A stretch of DNA of 64,000 bases from Marinomonas lutimaris (GTDB lineage: Bacteria; Pseudomonadota; Gammaproteobacteria; Pseudomonadales; Marinomonadaceae). Shown piece by piece: positions 53,603 through 61,827 of the stretch (positions are counted from its first letter, which is position 1; the number at the start of each line of letters is the position of its first letter). The stretch spans positions 102,591 through 166,590 of the forward strand of contig NZ_JAHLLW010000009.1 in the NCBI RefSeq assembly GCF_019426345.1, written 5' to 3'. Below the pieces are notes generated by a model. That model saw only the letters and a list, made by a program, of their open reading frames with translations. It was not told where the DNA came from and did no database searches. Both the position numbers and the translations under genes were made by a program.

Positions 53603-54466
53603 TTATTTGACCGCTCCGCTGGTTAAGCCGCGGATCAATTGTCTTGAAAAAATGGTGTATAGGATCAGTACAGGAACGATCGCCAAAGTTAACGCTGACA
53701 AAACCGAGTTCCAATCAGTAACGTATTGCCCCACAAATTGCTGTACGCCAAGGGTAATAGTGCGTGTTTCCTCACCTGGTGCGAGTATCAGCGGGAACCA
53801 TAAATCATTCCAAATCGGAATCATGGTGAATACGGCAACGGTTGCCATCGCAGGTTTCAGAAGTGGCAAGATCACACAAAAGAAAATCTTGTATTCGCTA
53901 ACTGAATCGCAACGCGCAGCCTCTGTGAGTTCCTTCGGAATAGTGCGTACAAACTCCGATAATATGTACACGGCAAGGGGCAGGCCTTGCGCTATGTACA
54001 CTAAAACTAGCGCGGTAAGCGTATTCACAAGATCCAAGCTGACCATCAGGCTTAAAATACTCACCGTGCCAAGACGGATCGGTATCATGATGCCCATGGC
54101 AAACAAAAAGGTAATCAATAAGTTGCCCTTAAATTTGTATTCAGTCAGCGCCCAAGCGGCCATCGCGCCAAGTAAAAGCACCAAACCTACCGCCAAAATA
54201 GTGACGACCAAACTGTTCCAAGAATACAAACCGAAGTCTGATCTCAATAACACTTGCTGGAAGCCCACTAGGGTAAAGGAATCACTGTCTGGTAAGCCGA
54301 GCGGATCACGGAAAATAGCGCGACGCTCTTTAAAGGCATTGATTACAACGACAATAATTGGGAAGAGCGCTATCACGGTATAGGCCAATAACACAGCGTG
54401 TACAGTGACACTTTTGGGTACTTGTCTCATTCCAGAGGAAGGTATAAGACGACTCAATAGTTTCAT
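53603..54466 (-). CDS. Sugar ABC importer permease (MalG/NagG-like)
   Basis: A roughly 287-residue permease with six hydrophobic segments and the coupling motif EAARCDSVSEYKIFFCVILPLLKPA (the EAA loop) near residue 190. Two adjacent ATG codons are present (54469, 54466); the second gives better spacing from AAGGAGG. It pairs with the MalF-like permease encoded just upstream. GlcNAc or chito-oligosaccharide is the inferred substrate from the neighbouring nagBKA genes. Confidence 0.92.
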   Translation of the reverse strand: MKLLSRLIPSSGMRQVPKSVTVHAVLLAYTVIALFPIIVVVINAFKERRAIFRDPLGLPDSDSFTLVGFQQVLLRSDFGLYSWNSLVVTILAVGLVLLLGAMAAWALTEYKFKGNLLITFLFAMGIMIPIRLGTVSILSLMVSLDLVNTLTALVLVYIAQGLPLAVYILSEFVRTIPKELTEAARCDSVSEYKIFFCVILPLLKPAMATVAVFTMIPIWNDLWFPLILAPGEETRTITLGVQQFVGQYVTDWNSVLSALTLAIVPVLILYTIFSRQLIRGLTSGAVK

Positions 54467-54476
54467 CATAGCCTCC

Positions 54477-55412
54477 TTAAAATTGGAATCGCTGAATGCG
54501 ACGTTGAATAAAGAATAAGAACAACATAACGCCCATCAAAATGATCAAGAACATAAGCGTTGCCACTGCGGCACCCATGGATGCGCTGCCTTGTTGTAGC
54601 TGGAAGCCAAAGAATGTTCGATAGAAGAAAGTTCCCATTAAATCGGTCGAGAAATCTGGGCCGGCAAGGGCGCCTTTTACCGCATATATCAGTTCAAATG
54701 CATTGAAATTCGCCACAAAGGTTAAAATTGATACCATGGCGATAGTTGGCAAAATTAACGGTAATTTAATGTGCCAAAAGGTCTGAAATGAATTTGCACC
54801 ATCAACCACGCTGGCATCGACAATGTCATCAGGAATATTAAGCAAGGTGGCATAAATCAACATCATCGGAATACCGACAAACTGCCAGACGGAGATAAAG
54901 GCAAGGGTGATCAATGCGCTGCTTTCTTTGCCAAGCCAAGCATCGAAGTATTGACCAAGACCAATGCTATAAAGGAAGTTCTCAGAAATTCCCCAAATAG
55001 GGCTTAACAACAACTGCCAAACGAAACCTATAATCACTACAGAAAGCATGGTCGGCATAAAAATAAGTGTTCGGTAAGTACCGGATAGACGTAATTTTGG
55101 CGAGCTTAATAAAACCGCTAAAAGTAGACCAATTGGGTTTTGTACAAGCATGTGAATCGCGAAGAATTTGAAGTTATTGCCTAGCGCGTTCCAAAAAGCC
55201 TGTGACCAAGTGTCGTCTGTTACCAAGGTGATAAAATTCTGCAGACCGATAAAGCTAGTTTGCCCTTGTTGTTCGTTGTATAAACTTAAGACGAGTGTAT
55301 CGAGCAAGGGGTAAACACTGAATACAACGTAAATAAGCAATCCAGGCCCAAGGAAAAATACCAAGTGCCATGGGAAAGGTTTCTTTTCGTCATGTTGGTT
55401 GGATGGGTTCAT
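54477..55412 (-). CDS. Sugar ABC importer permease (MalF/NagF-like)
   Basis: A 311-residue permease with six hydrophobic segments and the EAA loop DASVVDGANSFQTFWHIKLPLILP near residue 200. It begins with a soluble lysine/proline-rich tail and then FFLGPGLLIYVVFSVYPL, a common first helix of this family. The gap to the next permease gene is only about 10 bases. An intercistronic hairpin separates it from the binding-protein gene. Confidence 0.92.
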   Translation of the reverse strand: MNPSNQHDEKKPFPWHLVFFLGPGLLIYVVFSVYPLLDTLVLSLYNEQQGQTSFIGLQNFITLVTDDTWSQAFWNALGNNFKFFAIHMLVQNPIGLLLAVLLSSPKLRLSGTYRTLIFMPTMLSVVIIGFVWQLLLSPIWGISENFLYSIGLGQYFDAWLGKESSALITLAFISVWQFVGIPMMLIYATLLNIPDDIVDASVVDGANSFQTFWHIKLPLILPTIAMVSILTFVANFNAFELIYAVKGALAGPDFSTDLMGTFFYRTFFGFQLQQGSASMGAAVATLMFLIILMGVMLFLFFIQRRIQRFQF

Positions 55413-55456
55413 AGTTTATCTCAATGTAACGTGCTATCTAGATAAATTGCATTTAG

Positions 55457-55488
55457 TTAAGAGGGCGCCCCAATGGACGACCTCTTAA
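55457..55488 (-). other. Intercistronic hairpin after sugar-binding protein gene
   Basis: TTAAGAGG (55457-55464) pairs with CCTCTTAA (55481-55488). There is no T tract. Such hairpins after binding-protein genes commonly stabilise the upstream message so that the binding protein is made in excess of the permeases. Confidence 0.55.
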
Positions 55489-55497
55489 TGGTTTAGT

Positions 55498-56793
55498 TTA
55501 TTGCTGAGGTTTATACCATTGTTCCAAACCGTCCTGTGTTTCTTTGGCGGCGGCTTCTGGTGTCATGGTGCCATTGATTACCTGAGCGCTGACGTTCCAA
55601 AGTTGGTTTTCTAGGTTTGGTGTTCCACGAGACAGGATTTGATAAGAGTTACGAATGGTCGATTTGCACTGTTGACGCCAGCTCATAAACTCTTGCGCAA
55701 CAGGATCCTTGATGTCTATTTGATGATCAGACAATGGGAAGAAGCCCGGTACCGCATTCGCATAAAGTGTGGCGAACTCTTTACTTGCCATCCAATTTAA
55801 GAAGACTTTAGCGGCTTCTTTATTAGTTGAACTGGCATTTATGCCAATACCCATATCGGTATGATCACTGATGTAACAAGTGTCTCCTGCTTTCGCTACT
55901 GGCGGCGGAAAGGCGCCGAATTCAAAATCCGCTTGATTATTGAACGTCTGAATATCCCAAGAGCCGGCTGGGTAGATGGCAGCACGACCTAAGGTGAAAA
56001 GGTTCTGTGAGTCAGAATATTTCTGCGCTTCAAATCCTCGACCTAGATACGGTTTCCACTGGGCAAGTTCTTTCCAAGTATCTACGTAAGCTTTGTCGGT
56101 TAATTTTTCTTTGCCGCTTAGTAGAGCTTTACGACCTTTTTCACCTTCCCAATAGTTTGGTCCGATATTCTGGAACCCCATTGTTGCGGCTTCCCACTGA
56201 TCAGCGGTTCCCATTGCTAAGGGTATATAACGACTTTCTGATTTGATGGTATCAAGTGTCTTGAAAAACTCATCACGGGTTTTAGGCACGGATAAATTCA
56301 ATTCTTTAAAAATTTCTTTATTGTAAACAAAGCCATGAATAACCGATGCAACAGGCATACAGAATTGGTCTTTGCCATCGTCCGTGACCCATGCACTTTT
56401 CGCCACGTCAGAGAATTGCTTTAGGCCTTTTAGATCATTTAGGTTTGCAAGATAACCGTCTTTATAAAGATCTAACGCCGTATCAAACGGACGACAAGTG
56501 ATTAAATCGCCAGCAGAGCCTGCTTTTAATTTGGCTTGTAAGGCAGAGTTGTATTCCGTTGGAGGGGTTGGGGCAAAGTTTACTTTTGTATCTGGATGGC
56601 TTTTGTTGAAAGCTGGGATGATGACATCATTCCAGATATTAGCATCATCACTGCGCCAACTTTCAATCGACAAACCATTTGCTGCTTGTGCTATGCCTGT
56701 GCTGCTAAGCAAGATGGCGGCTAGGCAAGTTAGCTTTGTGACCGTTTTTGTCGCTGTTTTTGTTTCAAGTGAGGCGGAACGAACATTAAACAT
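55498..56793 (-). CDS. Periplasmic sugar-binding protein of ABC importer
   Basis: A 431-residue family 1 solute-binding protein with an N-terminal signal peptide (ending about GIAQA, residue 37) and mature start ANGLSIESWRSDDANIWNDVIIPAFNKSHPD, typical of oligosaccharide binders. The segment FTLGRAAIYPAGSWDIQTF is the familiar binding-site helix with tryptophan. First gene of the minus-strand importer operon, divergent from nagB across a 261-base spacer holding a palindromic operator. Substrate inferred as GlcNAc or its oligomers from context only. Confidence 0.9.
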   Translation of the reverse strand: MFNVRSASLETKTATKTVTKLTCLAAILLSSTGIAQAANGLSIESWRSDDANIWNDVIIPAFNKSHPDTKVNFAPTPPTEYNSALQAKLKAGSAGDLITCRPFDTALDLYKDGYLANLNDLKGLKQFSDVAKSAWVTDDGKDQFCMPVASVIHGFVYNKEIFKELNLSVPKTRDEFFKTLDTIKSESRYIPLAMGTADQWEAATMGFQNIGPNYWEGEKGRKALLSGKEKLTDKAYVDTWKELAQWKPYLGRGFEAQKYSDSQNLFTLGRAAIYPAGSWDIQTFNNQADFEFGAFPPPVAKAGDTCYISDHTDMGIGINASSTNKEAAKVFLNWMASKEFATLYANAVPGFFPLSDHQIDIKDPVAQEFMSWRQQCKSTIRNSYQILSRGTPNLENQLWNVSAQVINGTMTPEAAAKETQDGLEQWYKPQQ

Positions 56794-56887
56794 GAGTACT
56801 CTCCGATTGTGTTTTCCAATTGTGCTGTGGTTGCTTTCTTTTTTATTAGATGTTTTTTGCTACTAAAATTTTATTCGTATTTATGTT

Positions 56888-56911
56888 AAAAAATGCCAAT
56901 TGGTATTTTTT
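56888..56911. promoter_or_regulatory. Candidate NagR/GntR operator palindrome
   Basis: A 24-base palindrome centred between 56899 and 56900, with core AATGCCAATTGGTATT and only one mismatched pair. It lies about 95 bases upstream of the sugar-binding protein start and about 145 upstream of nagB. HutC-type GntR repressors of amino-sugar genes bind TGGT/ACCA palindromes of this kind. Half-site-like ACCAATT (about 56938) and ATTGGTTTT copies closer to nagB may add further binding. Confidence 0.65.
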
Positions 56912-57054
56912 AGGTATTTCTTATTTTAAAAATTAGCACCAATTATTCTTTCAAGCAAATAAATATGACAGTTTTGTGGAAAATAAATGGATCTTGCGCT
57001 TTAATTGGTTTTATATTGGTTTTGTATTTGTTCTGGTTAGGAAAGAGGATTCTT

Positions 57055-57855
57055 ATGCAAGTTATCATTCTCCCATCTGCTGATGATGTGGCCTTGTATG
57101 CGGCTGATCGTGTCGTTGATGTGATTAATACCAAAACGAATCCTGTTTTAGGGTTGGCAACGGGATCCACGCCCATCGCTTTGTACAAAGAGTTGGTGTC
57201 GCGTCATCAATCTAAGCAAGTATCGTTCCGACAAACGATTAGTTTTAACTTGGATGAATATATTGGTATTGCCGATTCTCATGAGCAGAGTTATCGCACT
57301 TTTATGAATCAACACCTGTTTGATGCGATTGATATCCCTGTCTCCAATACACATGTGCCATTAGCCGAGAGCCAAGAGGCTAGCGCCTTAAAGAAAAGTG
57401 CGCAGGATTATGAAGCGAGTATTCAGCAAGCGGGTGGTATTGATTTACAGATTTTAGGTATCGGCTTAAATGGTCATATTGGCTTTAATGAGCCTACTTC
57501 TAGTTTTGCTTCGCGCACGCGTATCAAAACCTTGTCTGAATCTACTGTTATAGCGAATAAGCGTTTTTTCAAAGACGGTGAGTTTCAGCCTCATTTAGCG
57601 TTAACGATGGGAATTGGTACCATTTTGGATAGTAATGCAGTGTTGTTAATGGCAACCGGAAAGGCGAAAGCTGAGGCGGTAAAGGCCATGATTGAAGGGC
57701 CGCTTTCTGCAATGTGTCCAGCGTCGGCACTGCAATTACATGAAGCGGCAACCATAGTATTGGATGAAGAGGCGGCTAGCTTATTAGAGCTAAAAGAATA
57801 TTACCAATGGTGCGAACAAAAACGTCAACAATTGCACGAGGGAAGTTTGGCATGA
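57055..57855 (+). CDS. nagB: Glucosamine-6-phosphate deaminase NagB
   Basis: A 266-residue enzyme converting GlcN-6-P to fructose-6-P and ammonia. It has LGLATGSTP (phosphate loop), SFNLDEYIG (with the catalytic Asp), GIGLNGHIGFNEP and an alpha/beta fold of normal family length. The frame runs back to 56965, but ATG 57055 is chosen since GAAAGAGG precedes it and MQVIILPSADDVA is the usual start. It overlaps the kinase gene by 4 bases (ATGA). Confidence 0.95.
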   Translation: MQVIILPSADDVALYAADRVVDVINTKTNPVLGLATGSTPIALYKELVSRHQSKQVSFRQTISFNLDEYIGIADSHEQSYRTFMNQHLFDAIDIPVSNTHVPLAESQEASALKKSAQDYEASIQQAGGIDLQILGIGLNGHIGFNEPTSSFASRTRIKTLSESTVIANKRFFKDGEFQPHLALTMGIGTILDSNAVLLMATGKAKAEAVKAMIEGPLSAMCPASALQLHEAATIVLDEEAASLLELKEYYQWCEQKRQQLHEGSLA

Positions 57856-58733
57856 GCGGTTTATATATTGGTGTGGACGGCGGCGGTACTTTTTGCCGCG
57901 CCCGCTTGGTTGATGGCGATGGCAATGTATTAGGTGAAGCGGTCGGTGGCTCGGGTAATCCAAGAATAGGGATAGAGGCGGCATGGCAGAACATTATCAA
58001 TGCCTGCCTTGAAGCATGCCATCAAGGCAATATTCCTCCCGAAGTCTATTCAAAAATCACCTTAGGTTTAGGTTTGGCAGGTGCCAATCAGCCGTTAGAA
58101 CAAGAACAGGTGATTGCTCAAAAGTCTCCATTTGGACAGCGCTATTTATTAACGGATGCTCATGCGGCTTGTTTAGGGGCGTTTAACGGCGAAGATGGCG
58201 CGTTATTGATATTAGGCACTGGCAGTTGTGGTGTCGTTTATCAAAATGAAAGGTTTAGTATTGTTGGTGGTTGGGGCTTTCCGTTATCTGATCAAGGCAG
58301 TGGGGCGCGTATTGGTCTTGCTGCTTTAGAGTATTCACTAGCGGCCTTGGATGGAATTTCTCCATCGACGCCTTTCACTGACAGTATTAATGCTGAGTTT
58401 TCTTTGTCTGCAGAAGAGTATGTCTTGTATCAAAATCGTGCGCCACTTCCGAAAGAATACGGTGCCTTTGCTGTTCAGGTGTTTCAATTTGCTCAGCAAA
58501 AAGATCCTATTGCGTTGAAAATCATCCAACAGCAAGTGGAATGGGTCAGTCAGTATTTAGACGCTTTAATCACCAAAGGTGCCCATAAGATCGTTTTGGT
58601 CGGCGGCGTCTCAGAAGCCATTTTAGAATATTTACCTGAGCGTTTTTCGCCTTACTTTTGTCAGCCAAAGGGTGATGCCATGGCGGGTGCCATTTTGATG
58701 GCTAAAGCTCAAATTGGAAGGAAAGCAATATGA
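57852..58733 (+). CDS. BadF/BadG-family N-acetylglucosamine (or glucosamine) kinase
   Basis: A 293-residue ASKHA kinase with phosphate motif YIGVDGGGTFCRARL, LILGTGSCGVVY, GGWGFPLSDQGSGARIG and adenosine-binding VLVGGVSEA. The arrangement matches eukaryote-type GlcNAc kinases and Vibrio GspK. It lies between nagB and nagA with 4-base overlaps on both sides, so it presumably phosphorylates sugar brought in by the ABC importer, which, unlike a PTS, delivers unphosphorylated sugar. GlcNAc is favoured because a deacetylase follows. Confidence 0.9.
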   Translation: MSGLYIGVDGGGTFCRARLVDGDGNVLGEAVGGSGNPRIGIEAAWQNIINACLEACHQGNIPPEVYSKITLGLGLAGANQPLEQEQVIAQKSPFGQRYLLTDAHAACLGAFNGEDGALLILGTGSCGVVYQNERFSIVGGWGFPLSDQGSGARIGLAALEYSLAALDGISPSTPFTDSINAEFSLSAEEYVLYQNRAPLPKEYGAFAVQVFQFAQQKDPIALKIIQQQVEWVSQYLDALITKGAHKIVLVGGVSEAILEYLPERFSPYFCQPKGDAMAGAILMAKAQIGRKAI

Positions 58734-59896
58734 GGGAACATAAGATGACAACGGTATTTGCAAAACGTCTGTTCGACGGTGAAAACTGGCTCACTAATCA
58801 AAAAGTGACTTTTAACGGTCAAGTGATTGAATCTATTGTCTCTGTGGCTGATTTTTCTGATGAACAATCTCTTGAGACTATAGATGTTGTTGATTTGCTA
58901 GTGCCTGGGTTTATTGACGTGCATGTTAATGGTGGTGGCGGTGCATTGTTTAACCATACGCCGACAATTGAAGCATTGGAGCGTATGGTGGCTGTGCATG
59001 CTCAATTCGGCACGGTTGCTATGATGCCAACGTTAATATCCGATGATTACGAAATAATGTCACAAGCACATCAAGCGGTTTGCCAAGCACTTAAGCAAAA
59101 TATAGCGGGTATTTTGGGGATGCATTATGAAGGTCCTTACCTCAATCCAATTCGTAAAGGCGTTCATAACGAATCTAAGCTGCGCAAACCTACAGAAGGT
59201 AAACTAGCTACGTTATTAGAAGTGAGCCGCAGCGGAAAACTTATGCTGACATTAGCGCCAGAGCAGGTGCCAGAAGGCTTTATTGAATGGCTTGTTGCTG
59301 AAGGTGTTATTGTTTGTATTGGCCATTCTGCTGCGAATTATGATCAAGCAAGGCAAGCCGTGATAGATGGTGCTCGTGGTTTCACCCATTTATTTAATGC
59401 TATGACGCCTTTAATTAGCCGTGAGCCGGGTGTAGTTGGTGCGGCATTGCAAACCGACATCCCAACTTGGTGCGGCTTAATCGCCGATGGTCATCATGTT
59501 CATCCTGCGAGTATGCGAGTGGCTATTGCCGCAAAAGGTTGTGAACACATGCTTTTAGTAACCGATGCTATTCAGAGTGTGGGATCCGATGAAAAAGAAA
59601 TGCCATTTTTAGGCAAAAAAGTACTTCGTAGTGAAGGCAAAGTCACCACCGAAGATGGCACACTGGCAGGGTCGGATTTAGATATGGCAACCGCAGTTCG
59701 TAATACCGTTAATCTAATTGGGCGAACACCTACGGAAGCCTTGCAAATGGCGTCTTTAAGGCCTGCTGAATTTTTAGGAATAGAGCAACATTTTGGCCGT
59801 ATTAAAGCGGGTTATCGAGCTAGTCTTGTTGCACTTAATACTGATTTTTTTGTCACCGCAACCTGGATCGATGGGCAAAAAGTATGGGGTAGGTAG
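58730..59896 (+). CDS. nagA: N-acetylglucosamine-6-phosphate deacetylase NagA
   Basis: A 388-residue amidohydrolase that removes acetate from GlcNAc-6-P. Metal and substrate motifs are present in order: PGFIDVHVNGGGG, GMHYEGPYLNP, CIGHSAA, THLFNAMTP and the catalytic aspartate in LLVTDAIQSVG. ATG 58730 overlaps the kinase stop (ATGA) and follows GGAAGGAAAG; ATG 58745 is a possible alternative. Last gene of nagB-kinase-nagA. Confidence 0.95.
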   Translation: MREHKMTTVFAKRLFDGENWLTNQKVTFNGQVIESIVSVADFSDEQSLETIDVVDLLVPGFIDVHVNGGGGALFNHTPTIEALERMVAVHAQFGTVAMMPTLISDDYEIMSQAHQAVCQALKQNIAGILGMHYEGPYLNPIRKGVHNESKLRKPTEGKLATLLEVSRSGKLMLTLAPEQVPEGFIEWLVAEGVIVCIGHSAANYDQARQAVIDGARGFTHLFNAMTPLISREPGVVGAALQTDIPTWCGLIADGHHVHPASMRVAIAAKGCEHMLLVTDAIQSVGSDEKEMPFLGKKVLRSEGKVTTEDGTLAGSDLDMATAVRNTVNLIGRTPTEALQMASLRPAEFLGIEQHFGRIKAGYRASLVALNTDFFVTATWIDGQKVWGR

Positions 59897-59917
59897 CAAC
59901 TTATTTTAAATAAGTTG
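59897..59917 (+). other. Perfect 21-base hairpin after nagA
   Basis: CAACTTATTT and AAATAAGTTG flank a single T, and the stop codon TAG of nagA is immediately upstream. It lacks a T tract, so it is either a weak transcript end or an RNA-stabilising stem. Confidence 0.5.
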
Positions 59918-60108
59918 GAATTAAAGCTATCTATCCAAAGTGTATCTCTATACTATGGCGGCACAAGCTAGAAAGAAGTCTAAAATTATTAACTCTGCAA
60001 TACGTTGTTTTATTCATAAAATCCTCGTCCTGAAAGTTTCTAAGTACAAGTCTATTTTTTTTGCAAAACCGGCCCCTAAAGGGCTATTTAAAACTCAGGT
60101 GATTATTT

Positions 60109-60318
60109 ATGTCTAATACAGTGAAAGGAACCGTTAAGTGGTTCAACGAAATTAAAGGTTTTGGTTTTATTGAGCAAGAGTCTGGCCCTGATGTGTTCGC
60201 ACATTTCAGCGCTATTGCTAGCTCAGGATTCAAAACATTGGCTGAAGGCCAACAAGTAGAATTCGTTGTTACTGCTGGCCAAAAAGGTCCTCAAGCAGAA
60301 AATATTACAGTACTTTAA
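60109..60318 (+). CDS. Cold-shock family protein (CspA-like)
   Basis: A 69-residue single OB-fold protein with both RNA-binding motifs: KGFGFIEQ (RNP1 equivalent) and DVFAHFSAI (RNP2 equivalent), and opening [15 protein letters not shown]. It melts or coats single-stranded RNA. The long AT-rich leader upstream (after 59917, about 190 bases) has the length expected for a thermosensing csp leader, but I cannot fold it reliably. Ends with a strong terminator. Confidence 0.96.
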   Translation: MSNTVKGTVKWFNEIKGFGFIEQESGPDVFAHFSAIASSGFKTLAEGQQVEFVVTAGQKGPQAENITVL

Positions 60319-60337
60319 TTAGCTACTAAGAATATTT

Positions 60338-60373
60338 AAAAAAGGGTAAGTTCTTCGGAACTTACCCTTTTTT
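60338..60373 (+). terminator. Terminator with TTCG tetraloop after csp gene
   Basis: A 16-bp perfect stem (60338-60353 with 60358-60373) closed by TTCG, ending in a T run. Confidence 0.96.
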
Positions 60374-60533
60374 TGTGTAAAAAAGCACTCCTTTTTTACT
60401 GAAGCGCTAATAGCATCTCGTTGCGCTCTTTACCTATCAAATTGAAACTATTCTTTAGTTTTTTACGTACTTATTTATATCTGTTGCGTTGTCGCTATAA
60501 AGCAACAACTTAAGAACGATAAGGAGCAATGCT

Positions 60534-61022
60534 ATGAACCGTCGAAATTTTCTTGTAACAACCGCTTGTGTGATTGGTGGTGCTCATTCGTTTAGCGCAC
60601 CTGTTATGGCTGCCACTTCAACCTCTAATGAAGATTTTGAGGTGGTACTCAGTAAGAAGCAATGGCAAGCAAAGCTAAGCGACTTTGAATACCAAGTAAT
60701 GAGAGAAGAAAAAACAGAGCGTGCTGGTAGCAGTCCTTTGCTGAATGAAAAACGCGAGGGTACGTATCTTTGTAAAGGCTGTGATCTTCCTCTTTATCCT
60801 AGTAGTACTAAATATGAAAGTGGCACCGGGTGGCCAAGCTTTTATGACAGCTTACCCGATGCTGTTGGAACGAAAGAAGATAATGGCTTTTTTATGAAGC
60901 GAACAGAAGTTCATTGTCGTCGATGTGGCAGTCACTTGGGGCATATTTTTGATGATGGCCCGCAACCAACAGGATTGCGTCATTGTTTAAATGGTATTTC
61001 TTTGGTGTTTCAGCCTGCTTAG
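60534..61022 (+). CDS. msrB: Periplasmic methionine sulfoxide reductase MsrB, Tat-exported
   Basis: A 162-residue MsrB with an N-terminal twin-arginine signal (NRRNFLVTTA, then a hydrophobic stretch ending PVMAA at about 27). The core has TYLCKGC and HCRRCGSHLGH (zinc cysteines C80, C83, C128, C131), SGTGWPSF, and the reactive cysteine in LRHCLNG (C151). It reduces methionine-R-sulfoxide in proteins, here outside the cytoplasm. MsrB is usually cytoplasmic or fused to MsrA; a lone Tat-exported copy is less common. RBS AAGGAG is well placed before ATG 60534. Confidence 0.93.
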   Translation: MNRRNFLVTTACVIGGAHSFSAPVMAATSTSNEDFEVVLSKKQWQAKLSDFEYQVMREEKTERAGSSPLLNEKREGTYLCKGCDLPLYPSSTKYESGTGWPSFYDSLPDAVGTKEDNGFFMKRTEVHCRRCGSHLGHIFDDGPQPTGLRHCLNGISLVFQPA

Positions 61023-61129
61023 ATGTTTTTTTAAATTATTTTGAAAAAACTTGAAACCTTTTTAAATTCGCGGCGTATCTCTTAATAACCATGGCGAATT
61101 GTTATGGAAAAACAAACTGGAGAATAACA

Positions 61130-61702
61130 ATGAAATTACTAAGTCTTGTTTCTGCTGCGACAATTGTAACGCTTGCTGGCTGTTCTGCTAGCGGCATGAA
61201 AACCACTGATGACAATGCTAATCCAATGGTGGGTGGCGCGCCGATGTATGCGAGCAAAAACATCATTGAGAACGCTGTTAATTCAAAAGATCATACCACT
61301 TTAGTCGCTGCTGTTAAGGCTGCTGGTTTAGTTGATACACTTCAAGGGCCTGGTCCTTTTACTGTTTTTGCTCCAACTAATGCGGCCTTTGATAAATTGC
61401 CTGAGGGCGCTGTAGCCGATCTTTTAAAACCTGAAAATAAGGCGGCCTTAACTAAAGTGTTGGCTTGTCATGTTGTAAAAGCAGACGCGCTATCTGGTGC
61501 GATCAAGACTATGATTGACAATGATATGGGTAAACACCCAGTTCCTACCGTTGGTGGATGTACTTTGATGGCCACATACATGGGCGACAAAATTATGCTT
61601 GAAGACGAAAATGGCCGTGTTGCACACGTCACCATTGCAGATGTGAAGCAATCAAATGGCGTGATTCACGTGATTGATACTGTGCTTTTACCTAAGCAAT
61701 AA
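61130..61702 (+). CDS. Fasciclin-domain lipoprotein
   Basis: A 190-residue protein with lipoprotein signal ending TLAGC and one FAS1/beta-Ig-H3 domain (about 50-188) carrying GPGPFTVFAPTNAAFDKLP, LACHVV and the closing NGVIHVIDTVLLP. FAS1 domains mediate adhesion; bacterial single-domain versions are of unclear role. The frame opens at 61091, but ATG 61130 follows GGAGAA and begins the lipoprotein signal. Ends at a hairpin terminator. Confidence 0.93.
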   Translation: MKLLSLVSAATIVTLAGCSASGMKTTDDNANPMVGGAPMYASKNIIENAVNSKDHTTLVAAVKAAGLVDTLQGPGPFTVFAPTNAAFDKLPEGAVADLLKPENKAALTKVLACHVVKADALSGAIKTMIDNDMGKHPVPTVGGCTLMATYMGDKIMLEDENGRVAHVTIADVKQSNGVIHVIDTVLLPKQ

Positions 61703-61730
61703 TCCTGTAGCTGTGTGTTGCACTAGTTTA

Positions 61731-61778
61731 AAAAGGCTTAGCTCCTATTGTAAGTATAGGATCTAAGTCTTTTTTTTA
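61731..61778 (+). terminator. Terminator after fasciclin gene
   Basis: AAAGGCTTAG-CTCCTAT pairs imperfectly with ATAGGAT-CTAAGTCTTT around a TGTAAGT-type loop, followed by a run of T (61770-61777). Confidence 0.8.
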
Positions 61779-61827
61779 TTCTATCCCCTTTTTCATTTCA
61801 CCCTTTTTTATCTTAAAACAGCGATCT

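Noticed and set aside
53607..54383. Long plus-strand open frame (258 codons) opposite the MalG-like permease gene
   Set aside because: It has no recognisable domain and low-complexity content, and lies wholly over a clear permease gene in the other strand.
56965..57054. Membrane-anchoring N-terminus on NagB
   Set aside because: The hydrophobic lead comes from translating the promoter region; ATG 57055 has a good ribosome site and gives the normal family length.
59918..60108. Riboswitch or small RNA before the csp gene
   Set aside because: A long csp leader is expected, but I could not identify a cold-box or a defensible fold by eye, so no separate feature is called.
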